The position numbers and the translations under genes were made by a program. Shown here piece by piece: positions 23,838 to 32,898 of a stretch of DNA of 56,730 nt. The DNA is from Casp-actino8 sp964513215 (GTDB lineage Bacteria > Actinomycetota > Acidimicrobiia > Acidimicrobiales > Ilumatobacteraceae). The notes under the pieces are model-generated. The model did no database searches. It was not told the origin of the DNA and was given only the letters and a program-made list of their open reading frames with translations. The stretch covers positions 1 to 56,730 of the forward strand of contig CAZELU010000008.1 of the NCBI GenBank assembly GCA_964513215.1. Direction: 5' to 3'. Position 1 is the stretch's first letter. Every line of letters begins with the position of its first letter.

Positions 23838-25079
23838 TCAGGCAATCCGTCTTCGCAGCAGATCGAGTGCCGAGATGACCGACATCTGGCGCATCTGATC
23901 GCGTGTACCCGGCATGCGTAACAGTGTGGCGGTGGTCGCCTGATTCGGCAACGCCAAACCGACCCACAAGGTTCCGACCGGCTGGTCGTCCTGCTCGGTC
24001 GGTCCGGCCACCCCCGTGAGCGCAAGACCGACATCGGCTCCGAGCACACGGCGCGCACCATCGGCCATCGCGACCGCGGCGTCGGCACTCACCACCGGAC
24101 CGTGCGGCACCGACAACACGTCGAACTTCACCTCGCTCGCGTACGACACGATCGATCCCTTGAACGTTCGACTGGCTCCCGGCACGGCCGTGATGCGACC
24201 GGCCACCAATCCGCCGGTGACCGACTCGGCGAGACCGAGTGACCAGCCGCGAGTGTCGAGCAGATCGAGCACGACGGATTCCATGGTGTCGGTGTCGTAC
24301 CCGAACACGAACTCACCCACGTGACGATGCACTTCGGGCAACCAGCGATCGATGATCGCCTGGGCCTGCGCGAGGTCGGCGCCCTTGGCGGTCAGGCGAA
24401 CCTTGATGCCTTCCCAGCCACTGGCGAGGAATGCCAACGTGGGATTGCCTTCGGCTTCGAGCCGTTCGATGAGCGGTGCCAGGCGCTCGTTGAGACCGCT
24501 CTCGCTCTCGCCCCAGGTGCGCACGACCTTGCTGGCGATCACGCTCACGTCGCCCCCGCGTCGACGCAGGTCGGGCAGCACCGCGCGCTCCATCATGTCG
24601 TACATCTCGTGCGGCACGCCCGGCACCGCGTACACGACCTTGTCGCCGCTCGGTCCGATCGGACAGATGAGGCCGGGTGCCGTGCCGCGCGTCTGCGGGA
24701 TGATCGTGGCACCGCGCGGAACCATGGCTTGACGCAAGTTGTTGTCAGCCATGCGCCGACCCCGTGACGAGAAGATCTCGCGGATCACGTCGGCCACACC
24801 GTCGTTCATCTCGAGATCGACACCCATCACTTCGGCGATCGCTTCACGCGTGAGGTCGTCATGGGTGGGCCCGAGTCCCCCGCACATGATCACCGCGTCG
24901 GCTTCGTCGAGCGCCCCGCGCAACAACGCCACGATGCGCCGATGGTTGTCGCCCACCTTGAACTGCACATGAGAGTCGATGCCGTTGGCGGCCAGACGCT
25001 CGCCAATCCAGGACGAATTCGTGTCGACGATCTGACCGAGCAGCAACTCGGTTCCGACGGCGATCACCGAACACCTCAT
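23838..25079 (-). CDS. cinA: CinA family protein (nicotinamide-nucleotide amidase / competence-damage protein)
   Basis: A 413-residue two-domain CinA. Residues 1-170 form the MoCF/COG1058 domain (GTELLLGQIVDTNSSWI, then CGGLGPTHDDLTREAIA). Residues about 250-413 form the NMN-deamidase domain (LAESVTGGLVAGRI, then GLALTGVAGP and VGTLWVGLA). Full-length CinA recycles NMN and has ADP-ribose pyrophosphatase activity in some species. ATG 25079 follows the pgsA stop by one base, so it is translationally coupled. Confidence 0.92.
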   Translation of the reverse strand: MRCSVIAVGTELLLGQIVDTNSSWIGERLAANGIDSHVQFKVGDNHRRIVALLRGALDEADAVIMCGGLGPTHDDLTREAIAEVMGVDLEMNDGVADVIREIFSSRGRRMADNNLRQAMVPRGATIIPQTRGTAPGLICPIGPSGDKVVYAVPGVPHEMYDMMERAVLPDLRRRGGDVSVIASKVVRTWGESESGLNERLAPLIERLEAEGNPTLAFLASGWEGIKVRLTAKGADLAQAQAIIDRWLPEVHRHVGEFVFGYDTDTMESVVLDLLDTRGWSLGLAESVTGGLVAGRITAVPGASRTFKGSIVSYASEVKFDVLSVPHGPVVSADAAVAMADGARRVLGADVGLALTGVAGPTEQDDQPVGTLWVGLALPNQATTATLLRMPGTRDQMRQMSVISALDLLRRRIA

Positions 25080-25080
25080 G

Positions 25081-25626
25081 TCAGGGCCTCTGACGTTGGG
25101 CTCGCCACAAGTACTGCAAGCCACTCGTGACGGTCAGGACCACCGCGATCCAGAGCAGCCACTTCCAGAGCCAGGTCGCGTTCTCGGCCGTGATCGGGGC
25201 GATGGCGAAGGCCACGCTGAACTGCTGAATGGTCGTCTTGTACTTGGCCAGACGGCTGGCCGGCATGCTCACACCCCGTGCGCCCACCACCACGCGATAC
25301 ATGCTGATGGCCACTTCACGCGCCGCGATGATGAGAACCGGGACGATCCAGTAGATGTCGTTACTCACCAAGGTGAACATGGCGATGAGAACGAGAACCT
25401 TGTCGGCCAACGGATCGAGGAACGCGCCGGCCCGGGTGGTTCCGTGGCGCCGAGCCAAGTAACCGTCGAAACCATCGCTGACACACAGAACGAACCAGAC
25501 GGCCAAGGCGACCCACGAACCACTGGTGCCATCGGGGACAACGAGGAACATCAGCGGCGCCGACAAGATGCGCCCCACCGTGACGGCGTTGGCCCAGGTG
25601 GCGATGGCGTTCGGATCGACCGGCAT
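25081..25626 (-). CDS. pgsA: CDP-diacylglycerol-glycerol-3-phosphate 3-phosphatidyltransferase-like protein
   Basis: A 181-residue membrane enzyme of the CDP-alcohol phosphatidyltransferase family. The signature Asp51-x2-Asp54-Gly55-x2-Ala58-Arg59-x8-Gly68-x3-Asp71-x3-Asp75 is complete. Four or more hydrophobic segments surround it. The family transfers phosphatidyl groups from CDP-diacylglycerol to an alcohol in the membrane. The rimO-pgsA-cinA arrangement is that of PgsA in actinobacteria. ATG 25626 overlaps the rimO stop by one base. Confidence 0.9.
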   Translation of the reverse strand: MPVDPNAIATWANAVTVGRILSAPLMFLVVPDGTSGSWVALAVWFVLCVSDGFDGYLARRHGTTRAGAFLDPLADKVLVLIAMFTLVSNDIYWIVPVLIIAAREVAISMYRVVVGARGVSMPASRLAKYKTTIQQFSVAFAIAPITAENATWLWKWLLWIAVVLTVTSGLQYLWRAQRQRP

Positions 25627-26894
25627 CAGACGACCTCGGCGATCAAGTCGGGACCCAACGCATCGGCCACGCGAACCTGGTGGAACTGGCCGACCGCGAG
25701 CGAATCGGGCAATTCGACGATGCCGTCGATCTCCGGTGCCTCGCGATGACTGCGACCCACACCGGGCGAGTCGACCAACACCTCGATGGTGCTCCCGATC
25801 AGTTCGTCGCGCTTGCGTGCGGTGATCGCATCCTGCATTTCGGAGAGTTCGGAGAGACGTTCGCGCACGAGCGACTCGGGTACGGCGCCGTCGAGGTCGT
25901 ACGCGTAGGTGCCCTCCTCGGGCGAGTACGCGAAGAAGCCGCACCAGTCGAGTTGGGCCGCCTCCACGAAGGCGAGTAACTCGTCGTGATCGGCCTCGGT
26001 CTCCCCCGGATAGCCGACGATGAAGTTGCTCCGGAACGCCGACTCCGCTTCGCGGCGACGGATGTCGGCGATCCGATCGAGGAATCGCTGACCGTCACCC
26101 CAGCGGCGCATCCGGCGCAGCAGGGGCTTGCTCACGTGCTGAAGCGAGAGATCGAAGTACGGGACACCCGACGCGAGGATTGCGTCGATGAGTTCGTCAC
26201 TCAGATCGCTCGGGTAGAGATAGAGCAAACGCGTGCGATCGACGAGGGCCGACACCGACTCGACGAGCGACACGATGCTTCCGGCACCCAACTCGTCGGG
26301 GCGATCCTTGCCGAAACTCGCCAGGTCTTGTGCGACCAACACGATTTCGCGGGCTTCGAGTTGTTCGACCTCGGCCAGAATCGATGCCACGTCACGACTG
26401 CGCTGGGGTCCGCGGAACGACGGAATGGCACAGAAGCCACACGTGCGGTCGCAACCTTCGGCGATCTTGACGTAGGCCCACGGTGACGCCGATTTCGGAC
26501 GCGGAAGATTCAGCAGGTCGAGCGACGGCACCGGACTCGACGAGACCGGAATGAGCTTCTTGGCCGCCGGCGCGACCGGGACACCGAAGCCGGCGACCAG
26601 GTCGACTTCGGGCAGAGCCGTCGCCAATTCGTCGCCGTAGCGCTCGGCCATACAGCCAGTGACCACCAGGCGGGCCGAGGCCTTGCGTCGTTCGTCGAGC
26701 GCCAAGATGGTGTCGATCGATTCGCGCCGAGCGTCTTCGATGAACGCGCAGGTGTTGACCACCACGAGATCGGCCCCTTCGGCCGAATCGGTGGGCACCA
26801 TGCCATCGGCCAACAACGTGCCGATGAGCTTGTCGGAGTCGACCTGATTCTTCGGGCAGCCGAGCGTCTCGACGTAGAAGCGCTGCTGAGCCAC
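25626..26894 (-). CDS. rimO: Ribosomal protein S12 methylthiotransferase
   Basis: A 422-residue radical-SAM methylthiotransferase. The N-terminal MTTase domain has Cys13 (LGCPKNQVDSD), Cys49 and Cys81, which bind the auxiliary [4Fe-4S] cluster. The radical-SAM motif CDRTCGFC (Cys148, Cys152, Cys155) binds the second. A C-terminal TRAM-like domain (SPGVGRSHREAPEIDG) follows; its sequence points to RimO rather than MiaB. RimO modifies Asp88 of ribosomal protein S12. The start is GTG 26894. Confidence 0.93.
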   Translation of the reverse strand: MAQQRFYVETLGCPKNQVDSDKLIGTLLADGMVPTDSAEGADLVVVNTCAFIEDARRESIDTILALDERRKASARLVVTGCMAERYGDELATALPEVDLVAGFGVPVAPAAKKLIPVSSSPVPSLDLLNLPRPKSASPWAYVKIAEGCDRTCGFCAIPSFRGPQRSRDVASILAEVEQLEAREIVLVAQDLASFGKDRPDELGAGSIVSLVESVSALVDRTRLLYLYPSDLSDELIDAILASGVPYFDLSLQHVSKPLLRRMRRWGDGQRFLDRIADIRRREAESAFRSNFIVGYPGETEADHDELLAFVEAAQLDWCGFFAYSPEEGTYAYDLDGAVPESLVRERLSELSEMQDAITARKRDELIGSTIEVLVDSPGVGRSHREAPEIDGIVELPDSLAVGQFHQVRVADALGPDLIAEVV

Positions 26895-26902
26895 GACTCC
26901 CG

Positions 26903-26908
26903 ATGCTA
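26903..26908 (-). promoter_or_regulatory. rimO: -10 box (TAGCAT) before rimO
   Basis: TAGCAT on the reverse strand lies 8 bases before GTG 26894, giving an mRNA with almost no leader. It would drive rimO-pgsA-cinA. Confidence 0.42.
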
Positions 26909-26921
26909 CCCCCGGGTCGGG

Positions 26922-27857
26922 TCAGGCCGAATGAGCCAAACGCAGGCCCGGATACGGCCAGTCCATCTTCACCAAACGACCAGTGCCCGACAGCGTGATC
27001 CATGCGGTCGACGAACCATCGGCCGCGAAGCAGATGTTGGTGGTGAGCAGATCACCGGTGGGGATGTGCTGCAGGATGTCGCCGTTCGGTGCGATGACGG
27101 TGACGCCGCCGTTCACGAGCGTGGCCACGCACACGTTGCCGGCACCGTCGACTCCGAGCGAGTCGAGCAACTGCAGTCCGGGCAAGCCGCACAACAGCGA
27201 CGAGGTGTCACCCGGTGCGGTGGGTGCGAGTTCACCCGGCGCCACGATCGCGCGCTTGAAAACGCGACCGGTGTGCGTCTCGGCGTAGTAGAGCGTCTTG
27301 CCGTCGGGCGACAGGCCGATGCCGTTCGGGCCTTCCACCGGGAAGGCAACTTCCTTGATCGACGAACCGTCGGCCTTGGCGTAGTACAGCGCGGTGAGGT
27401 CGGCCGTGCGCGCCTCGTTGTCGCGAATCCCGTGATCGGTGAAATAGAAACCACCCAGACCGTCGAACACGAGGTCGTTCGGAGCACGCAACGCGCGGCC
27501 GTCACACGACGTGTAGAGGTCGGTCACTTTTCCGCTGGCGAGATCGACACGCTGGATGCGACCGCCGATGTACTTCTTCGGATCGAAGGGTCCGGGGAAA
27601 CACAGGCCGCCGAAATCGACCTCGGTGAAGCAGCCGCCGTTGTTGCAGAGATACAACGCGCCGTCGGGGCCGATGGCCGCACCGTTCGGACCACCGGCGA
27701 TCTCGGCCACGGTCTCCTTACGGCCGTCGGGCCACACGCGTGTGATGCGCGGTCCGAACATCTCCACCAGGACGACGCTGCCGTCCTTCATGGCGATCGG
27801 ACCTTCGGGGAACTTGAGCCCCGAGGTGACTTCGGTGAACGACGGTGCAGTGGTCAT
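26922..27857 (-). CDS. SMP-30/gluconolactonase/LRE-like beta-propeller hydrolase
   Basis: A 311-residue six-bladed beta-propeller. GLKFPEGPIAMKDGSVVLVE at the N-terminus, RAPNDLVFDGLGGFYFTDHG near residues 124-145, GPNGIGLSPDGKTLYYAET near 183-200 and a C-terminal SLGVDGAGNVCVATL blade match the SMP-30/gluconolactonase family, which hydrolyses lactones using a divalent metal held by conserved Glu, Asn and Asp. The substrate may be a sugar lactone or another cyclic ester. It interrupts the otherwise housekeeping rimO-ftsK order. ATG 27857 is 6 bases after CATGAT, a weak leaderless -10. Confidence 0.82.
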   Translation of the reverse strand: MTTAPSFTEVTSGLKFPEGPIAMKDGSVVLVEMFGPRITRVWPDGRKETVAEIAGGPNGAAIGPDGALYLCNNGGCFTEVDFGGLCFPGPFDPKKYIGGRIQRVDLASGKVTDLYTSCDGRALRAPNDLVFDGLGGFYFTDHGIRDNEARTADLTALYYAKADGSSIKEVAFPVEGPNGIGLSPDGKTLYYAETHTGRVFKRAIVAPGELAPTAPGDTSSLLCGLPGLQLLDSLGVDGAGNVCVATLVNGGVTVIAPNGDILQHIPTGDLLTTNICFAADGSSTAWITLSGTGRLVKMDWPYPGLRLAHSA

Positions 27858-27863
27858 GGCGAG

Positions 27864-27869
27864 ATCATG
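27864..27869 (-). promoter_or_regulatory. Weak -10 candidate (CATGAT) before the SMP-30-like gene
   Basis: CATGAT on the reverse strand lies exactly 6 bases before ATG 27857. It has A at position 2 and T at position 6 but not the first T of TANNNT. Confidence 0.3.
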
Positions 27870-27890
27870 CCACGACCGAGTGCCGGCCCG

Positions 27891-30296
27891 TCAGCCCTGG
27901 GCTTCGAGTTCCTCGACGGTCATGAGCACCTCGCGCGCCTTGCTCCCGGTGCTCGGACCCACCACACCGCGTTCTTCGAGGAGGTCCATGATGCGACCAG
28001 CGCGGGCGAAGCCGACCTTGAGTTTGCGCTGGAGCATCGAGGTCGACCCGAGCTGCGAACGAACCACCAGTTCGATGGCCTGACGCAACAGGGCCTCATC
28101 GTCGTCATCGCCGCCACCGTACGAGTCGGTGATGGCCGAACCGGCCGGGCTGCCCGTCGACGGCTCGTCACCTTCGACGCCTTTGACGTATTCGACCTCG
28201 GGGGCCTGCTTGCGCCAGTGGGCCACGACCTTGCGCACTTCGTCCTCGGTGACCCAGCAGCCCTGAATACGTTGTGCGACCGAGGTGTTGCCGGGAAGCA
28301 ACAACATGTCGCCGCGGCCCACGAGTTTCTCGGCGCCGATCTGGTCGAGGATCACGCGACTGTCCATCTGGCTCGACACCGCGAAGGCCATACGGGCCGG
28401 GATGTTGGCCTTGATCACACCGGTGATCACGTTGACCGACGGGCGCTGCGTGGCGACGATGAGGTGGATGCCGACCGCTCGAGCCTTCTGCGCGATACGC
28501 GTGATGCTCTCTTCCACGTCGCGCGCCGCGACCATCATGAGGTCGTTCAACTCGTCGACCACGACGACGATGTACTTCATGCGTTCGAGAACGCGATCGG
28601 ACCCGGGCGCCGGAGTGATCTCGCCGCGATCGAAGGCCGCGTTGTAGCCCGTGATGTCGCGGTAACCCATTTCGTAAAGGATGTCGTAGCGCTTTTCCAT
28701 CTCGCGCACGGCCCACGACAGCGCGTTGGCCGCCTTGCGCGGGTTGTTGACCGGCTGCGTGAGCAGGTGAGGCAGACGCGCGTACTGGCCCATCTCCACC
28801 TGCTTGGGGTCGACGAGAATGAGCTTCACCTGATCGGGCGTGGTGCGCATGAGTAGCGACGTGATGATGCAGTTGATGCCGCTCGACTTACCGGCACCGG
28901 TGGCACCAGCGATGAGCAAGTGCGGCGTGGTGGAGAGGTTCAAGAACACCGAACGGCCCGAGATGTCCTTGCCGATGGCCACGTCGAGCGGATGACTGGC
29001 CGCCTTGGCTTCGGCCGAGGCCATGAGGTCGCCCAACGCGACGAGTTGACGTGACGAGTTGGGCACTTCGATACCGATGGCCGAGCGGCCCGGAATCGGG
29101 GCGAGGATACGCACGTCGACCGCGGCCAACGAGTACGCGATGTCCTTTTGCAGGCTCGTGACACGGGCGACCTTCACACCCGGTCCGAGTTCGAGTTCGT
29201 ACCGCGTGACGGTGGGCCCCACGGTGCGGCCGACCAATTTCACTTCCACGCCGTGCGACGACAACGACTCTTCGAGAATGCGACCGCGGCGGTCGATCTC
29301 GGCTTCGTCGATCGACTGTGCACCCGTGCGCACGAGGAATGACGACGGCGGCAACTCCCAGTCGCCACGCGGTTGGGCCACTTTCACGTCGAGTTCGCCT
29401 TGTTTCACCGGAATCGATGGGTCGATGGGAGGCAACGCCGGCTTGCGCACACGTTTGGCCGCTGGCACCGGTGTCGGATCGCGTTCGTCATCTTCTTCTT
29501 CGACGTCGTCGTCTTCGTCGTGATCGTCGTCGGCCGGGGCCGGAATGAGCGGCGCGAAACCGGGTTCGATCACCGCTCCGGACGCGGTGGAGCCAACCGC
29601 ATCGTCCTCGCGATCGGAACGCAGTGAACCGAGATCATCGGCGGCGGCCCGCACCCCCGCGCGCAGCCGCGCGAGGAGACGTCCCATGATGTCGCGCACA
29701 CTTCCGTACGCCCCGACGATCGACAACGTGGTGATGAGCAATGCTCCGCCCAAGCCGACGGCCACCAGAACGAGAGTCGCGCCGATCGTGCCGAGCAACG
29801 AGTCGAGGGTTTGGCCGAACAATGCACCGATCCAGCCGCCGGCCCGCGACAACTCGTCGAGACCGGTGTAGCCATCAGGGCCGCGAAAGACGTGCAGAAG
29901 TCCGAGGGCGGCGATACCGACGCCACCCCAGCCGAGTGCGAACTTCGTTCCGCTCGGCGTGGAATCGCCGCGCAACAGAGCCACCCCGATCGCGGCCGCC
30001 ACGAACGGCAACAGGTAACGACCCCAGCCCATGACGGCGCCGAGAGCATCGTCGGCCCCACGACCCACCGGCCCGGCCAACTTGAAGTACACCGCGAGCG
30101 CGATCAGCAGGCCGACGGCGAAGGCGGCGATGGCACCCAACTCGTTCTCGCGCCCCGAAATGGCGGTGCGCACTTCTCCCGAACTGCGCCGGGGTCGGGG
30201 TGTGCTCGAGGTGGGGCTGTCGGACGATGGGGTGCGACCAGGAGCTTTCCCGGATCGAGACGAGGCTTGACCAGCACTCTGTTTCTTCGCAGCCAC
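27891..30296 (-). CDS. ftsK: DNA translocase FtsK/SpoIIIE
   Basis: An 801-residue FtsK. A basic Ser/Pro-rich N-terminus is followed by several membrane segments between residues 50 and 195, an acidic linker (DDDHDEDDDVEEEDDERD, 257-273), the alpha/beta motor with Walker A GATGAGKSS at 464-472 and Walker B LILVDPKQVEM, and a C-terminal winged-helix gamma domain (LVVRSQLGSTSMLQRKLKVGF) that reads chromosome polarity sequences. It pumps DNA through the closing septum. GTG 30296 lies 6 bases after a TAGCGT -10 box. Confidence 0.95.
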   Translation of the reverse strand: MAAKKQSAGQASSRSGKAPGRTPSSDSPTSSTPRPRRSSGEVRTAISGRENELGAIAAFAVGLLIALAVYFKLAGPVGRGADDALGAVMGWGRYLLPFVAAAIGVALLRGDSTPSGTKFALGWGGVGIAALGLLHVFRGPDGYTGLDELSRAGGWIGALFGQTLDSLLGTIGATLVLVAVGLGGALLITTLSIVGAYGSVRDIMGRLLARLRAGVRAAADDLGSLRSDREDDAVGSTASGAVIEPGFAPLIPAPADDDHDEDDDVEEEDDERDPTPVPAAKRVRKPALPPIDPSIPVKQGELDVKVAQPRGDWELPPSSFLVRTGAQSIDEAEIDRRGRILEESLSSHGVEVKLVGRTVGPTVTRYELELGPGVKVARVTSLQKDIAYSLAAVDVRILAPIPGRSAIGIEVPNSSRQLVALGDLMASAEAKAASHPLDVAIGKDISGRSVFLNLSTTPHLLIAGATGAGKSSGINCIITSLLMRTTPDQVKLILVDPKQVEMGQYARLPHLLTQPVNNPRKAANALSWAVREMEKRYDILYEMGYRDITGYNAAFDRGEITPAPGSDRVLERMKYIVVVVDELNDLMMVAARDVEESITRIAQKARAVGIHLIVATQRPSVNVITGVIKANIPARMAFAVSSQMDSRVILDQIGAEKLVGRGDMLLLPGNTSVAQRIQGCWVTEDEVRKVVAHWRKQAPEVEYVKGVEGDEPSTGSPAGSAITDSYGGGDDDDEALLRQAIELVVRSQLGSTSMLQRKLKVGFARAGRIMDLLEERGVVGPSTGSKAREVLMTVEELEAQG

Positions 30297-30302
30297 ACCC
30301 GA

Positions 30303-30308
30303 ACGCTA
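30303..30308 (-). promoter_or_regulatory. ftsK: -10 box of a leaderless promoter (TAGCGT) for ftsK
   Basis: TAGCGT on the reverse strand ends 6 bases before GTG 30296, in the 41-base gap after rnj. It supports the GTG start and separate transcription of ftsK. Confidence 0.55.
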
Positions 30309-30337
30309 CCAACGGGGTGCGTCGCGCCCCGGGAATG

Positions 30338-31999
30338 TCAGGCTTCCATCACCACCGGAACGATCATCGGACGACGCTTGGTTCGTTCGTTCACGAATCG
30401 ACCAGCCGCTCGTCGCACATCTCGCTCTAGTCCTTCGGGGTCGCGAACACCTTCGGCGAGCGCCTTCTCCACGGCAGCTGCCACGGTGTCGCACGCTTCG
30501 TCGAGAAGATCTTCGGCTTCCGGTGCGTACACCCAACCACGCGTGATGATTTCCGGACCTGTGAGCACCTTGCCGCTCTCGATGTCGACGGTCACCACGA
30601 CCACCACCACGCCTTCTTCGGCCAACACTCGTCGATCGCGCAGAACTCCGTGGCTCACATCGCCCACAATGCCGTCGACGTAGAGATAACCAGCCGGAAC
30701 GCGCCCGGCCAGATTCAAGCCGTCGTCGGACAACTCGATCACGTCGCCGTCCTCGCACATCAGAACGTTCGAGCGCGGAATGCCCATCAATTCGCCCAGA
30801 CGCGCATTGGCCACCAGATGCCGGTATTCACCGTGCACCGGCACGAACCACTCGGGCTGGACGATCGAGTAATACGTCTTGAGTTCGTCGGCCTGCGCAT
30901 GGCCGGTGGCGTGCACATCGACCAGTCCGGAGTGCACCACGTCGGCGCCGGCCCGCAGCAGTCCGTCGATCACCCGCGTGACGTTGAACTCGTTCCCCGG
31001 GATCGCATGACTCGACAGGATGACCGTGTCCTGATCGCCGACTTTGAGCCACTTGTTGTCGCCACGGGCCAGGAGCGACAGCGCGGACATGGGTTCGCCC
31101 TGACTTCCGGTGGAGATCACGCACACACGACCCGGTGGGTAGTCGTCGATCCGTTCGATGTCGATCAACGACTCGTCGGGCACCTTGAGCACACCGAGGT
31201 CGCGGGCCATCCGGACGTTCTTCTGCATCGAGCGACCGAGGGTGGCCACCTTGCGACCGGTCTCGACCGCCGCGTCGATGATCTGCTGGACCCGGTGAAT
31301 GTGGCTGGCGAACGATGCCGTGATGATGCGGCGGTCGCGATGTTCGTGAAACAGCGCGCGCAACACCGCGCCGATGGTCTTCTCACTCGGTGCGTAACCG
31401 CGCTCTTCGGCGTTGGTGGAATCGCACATCAGCAAACGAACACCCGATCCGGCGGCGATGGCGCCGATGCGCGCCAGATCGGTGCGGCGACCGTCGACCG
31501 GTGTGAGATCGAGTTTGAAATCACCCGAATGCAAGATGACGCCCTGCGGAGTGTGCACCGCCACCGCGAACGCGTGGGGCACCGAGTGGGTGACCGGGAT
31601 GAACTCGACGTCGAACGGACCGATGTGGCGCCGCTCGTTGTCGGCCACGGTCACGAGTTCGGTGGCTCCGAGCAGCCCCGCCTCTTCGATTCGTCCGCGG
31701 GCCAGTCCGAGCGTGACGGCCGAACCGAACACCGGGAACGACACGTCGCGCAGGAGGAACTGCAATCCACCCACATGATCTTCGTGACCATGGGTGGCCA
31801 CGCATCCGACGATGCGGTCGGCGTTCTCGCGCAGCCACGTGAAGTCGGGCAGAACCAAATCGATGCCATGCATGTCGGCATCGGGGAACATCAAGCCGCA
31901 GTCGATCAACAAGATGCGGTCGTCTTGTTCGATGGCCATGCAGTTCCGGCCGATCTCCCCCAACCCTCCGAGGAAGACGACGCGGACCGGTGCCGGCAT
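30338..31999 (-). CDS. rnj: Ribonuclease J
   Basis: A 553-residue metallo-beta-lactamase/beta-CASP ribonuclease. HGHEDH at residues 70-75 is the zinc motif, with THSVPHAF and HSGDFKLD following. The beta-CASP part has SFASHIHR and GSQGEPMSAL, and the C-terminal dimerisation domain starts near 450. RNase J does 5'-to-3' exonuclease and endonuclease mRNA and rRNA processing. ATG 31999 overlaps the dapA stop by one base (TGATG), the usual actinobacterial dapA-rnj coupling. Confidence 0.95.
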   Translation of the reverse strand: MPAPVRVVFLGGLGEIGRNCMAIEQDDRILLIDCGLMFPDADMHGIDLVLPDFTWLRENADRIVGCVATHGHEDHVGGLQFLLRDVSFPVFGSAVTLGLARGRIEEAGLLGATELVTVADNERRHIGPFDVEFIPVTHSVPHAFAVAVHTPQGVILHSGDFKLDLTPVDGRRTDLARIGAIAAGSGVRLLMCDSTNAEERGYAPSEKTIGAVLRALFHEHRDRRIITASFASHIHRVQQIIDAAVETGRKVATLGRSMQKNVRMARDLGVLKVPDESLIDIERIDDYPPGRVCVISTGSQGEPMSALSLLARGDNKWLKVGDQDTVILSSHAIPGNEFNVTRVIDGLLRAGADVVHSGLVDVHATGHAQADELKTYYSIVQPEWFVPVHGEYRHLVANARLGELMGIPRSNVLMCEDGDVIELSDDGLNLAGRVPAGYLYVDGIVGDVSHGVLRDRRVLAEEGVVVVVVTVDIESGKVLTGPEIITRGWVYAPEAEDLLDEACDTVAAAVEKALAEGVRDPEGLERDVRRAAGRFVNERTKRRPMIVPVVMEA

Positions 32000-32898
32000 C
32001 AGGCCGCCTTGTTTCGACGGGCCTCGAGGTTGGCCCAGACCTTCTTGGCCCGCTCGAGCACGAAGTCGGCCGGCGGTCCCATGGGCAGACGACACTGCCC
32101 GACCGGCACACCGAGATGATTCATCATCACCTTGGACGGAATCGGATTCGGTGAATCGTCGCCGGTCTCGTACGAGAAGCTCTCGAGCAATGCTTGATTG
32201 ACGGCGCGCGCACCGGCCACGTCACCGGCGGCCCAGGCCCGGAACATCTCTTGGTGTTCGGGCGCCGACCAATGCGTGGCCACACCGATCACACCGACCG
32301 CGCCCACCGACAACAGCGGCAGCGTGAGACCGTCGTCGCCGCTGTACACCTCGAAAGACGACGGCGCCTGGGCGATCACGTTGGCGGTTTCACCCGGATT
32401 GCCCGCGGCATCCTTGAGGGCGAGAACGTTGGGAACTTCGCGCGCGAGACCGAGCAACGTGCTGGTGGCGATCTTGCGGCCCGTGCGAACCGGAATGTCG
32501 TAGACCACCACTGGCAGGTTGGTTGCGCCGGCCACGGCCCGAATGTGCGCATCGATCCCCGACTGGGGAGGCCGGTTGTAATACGGAGCGACCACGAGCA
32601 CACCCGCGGCGCCCAACTTGGTGGCTTCCTTGGTCATGTGAATCGAGTGCAGTGTGTCGTTGGTACCCGATCCGGCGATCACCGGAATGGTCACCGCCTC
32701 GATGACGGCGGCGAACAGTGACAAACGTTCGTCGTCAGTGAGCACCGGGGCCTCACCCGTGGTGCCGGCGATCACGAGTCCGTCGTTGCCGTTGTCCTGC
32801 AGCCAACGGGCCAGGCGGCGCGCACCGTCGAGGTCGAGACGGCCCGCCGCATCGAACGGAGTGACCATCGCGGTGATGACCTGGCCGAAGCGAGCCAT
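31999..32898 (-). CDS. dapA: 4-hydroxy-tetrahydrodipicolinate synthase
   Basis: A 299-residue (beta/alpha)8-barrel enzyme. AGTTGEAP at residues 44-51 binds pyruvate, Tyr133 (VVYDIP) is the catalytic tyrosine, and Lys162 (LALKDAAGN) forms the Schiff base. It condenses pyruvate with aspartate semialdehyde in lysine/diaminopimelate synthesis. Its stop overlaps rnj by one base and its start overlaps the stop of the unknown gene upstream by one base, so all three are translationally coupled. Confidence 0.95.
   Translation of the reverse strand: MARFGQVITAMVTPFDAAGRLDLDGARRLARWLQDNGNDGLVIAGTTGEAPVLTDDERLSLFAAVIEAVTIPVIAGSGTNDTLHSIHMTKEATKLGAAGVLVVAPYYNRPPQSGIDAHIRAVAGATNLPVVVYDIPVRTGRKIATSTLLGLAREVPNVLALKDAAGNPGETANVIAQAPSSFEVYSGDDGLTLPLLSVGAVGVIGVATHWSAPEHQEMFRAWAAGDVAGARAVNQALLESFSYETGDDSPNPIPSKVMMNHLGVPVGQCRLPMGPPADFVLERAKKVWANLEARRNKAA

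Noticed and set aside
23764..23967. Small reverse-strand reading frame covering the tRNA
   Set aside because: It is translated from the tRNA-Arg sequence and the end of cinA, a common annotation artefact.
30314..30330. G+C-rich inverted repeat between rnj and ftsK as a terminator
   Set aside because: The arms contain a mismatch, the loop would be about one base, and no T-run follows.
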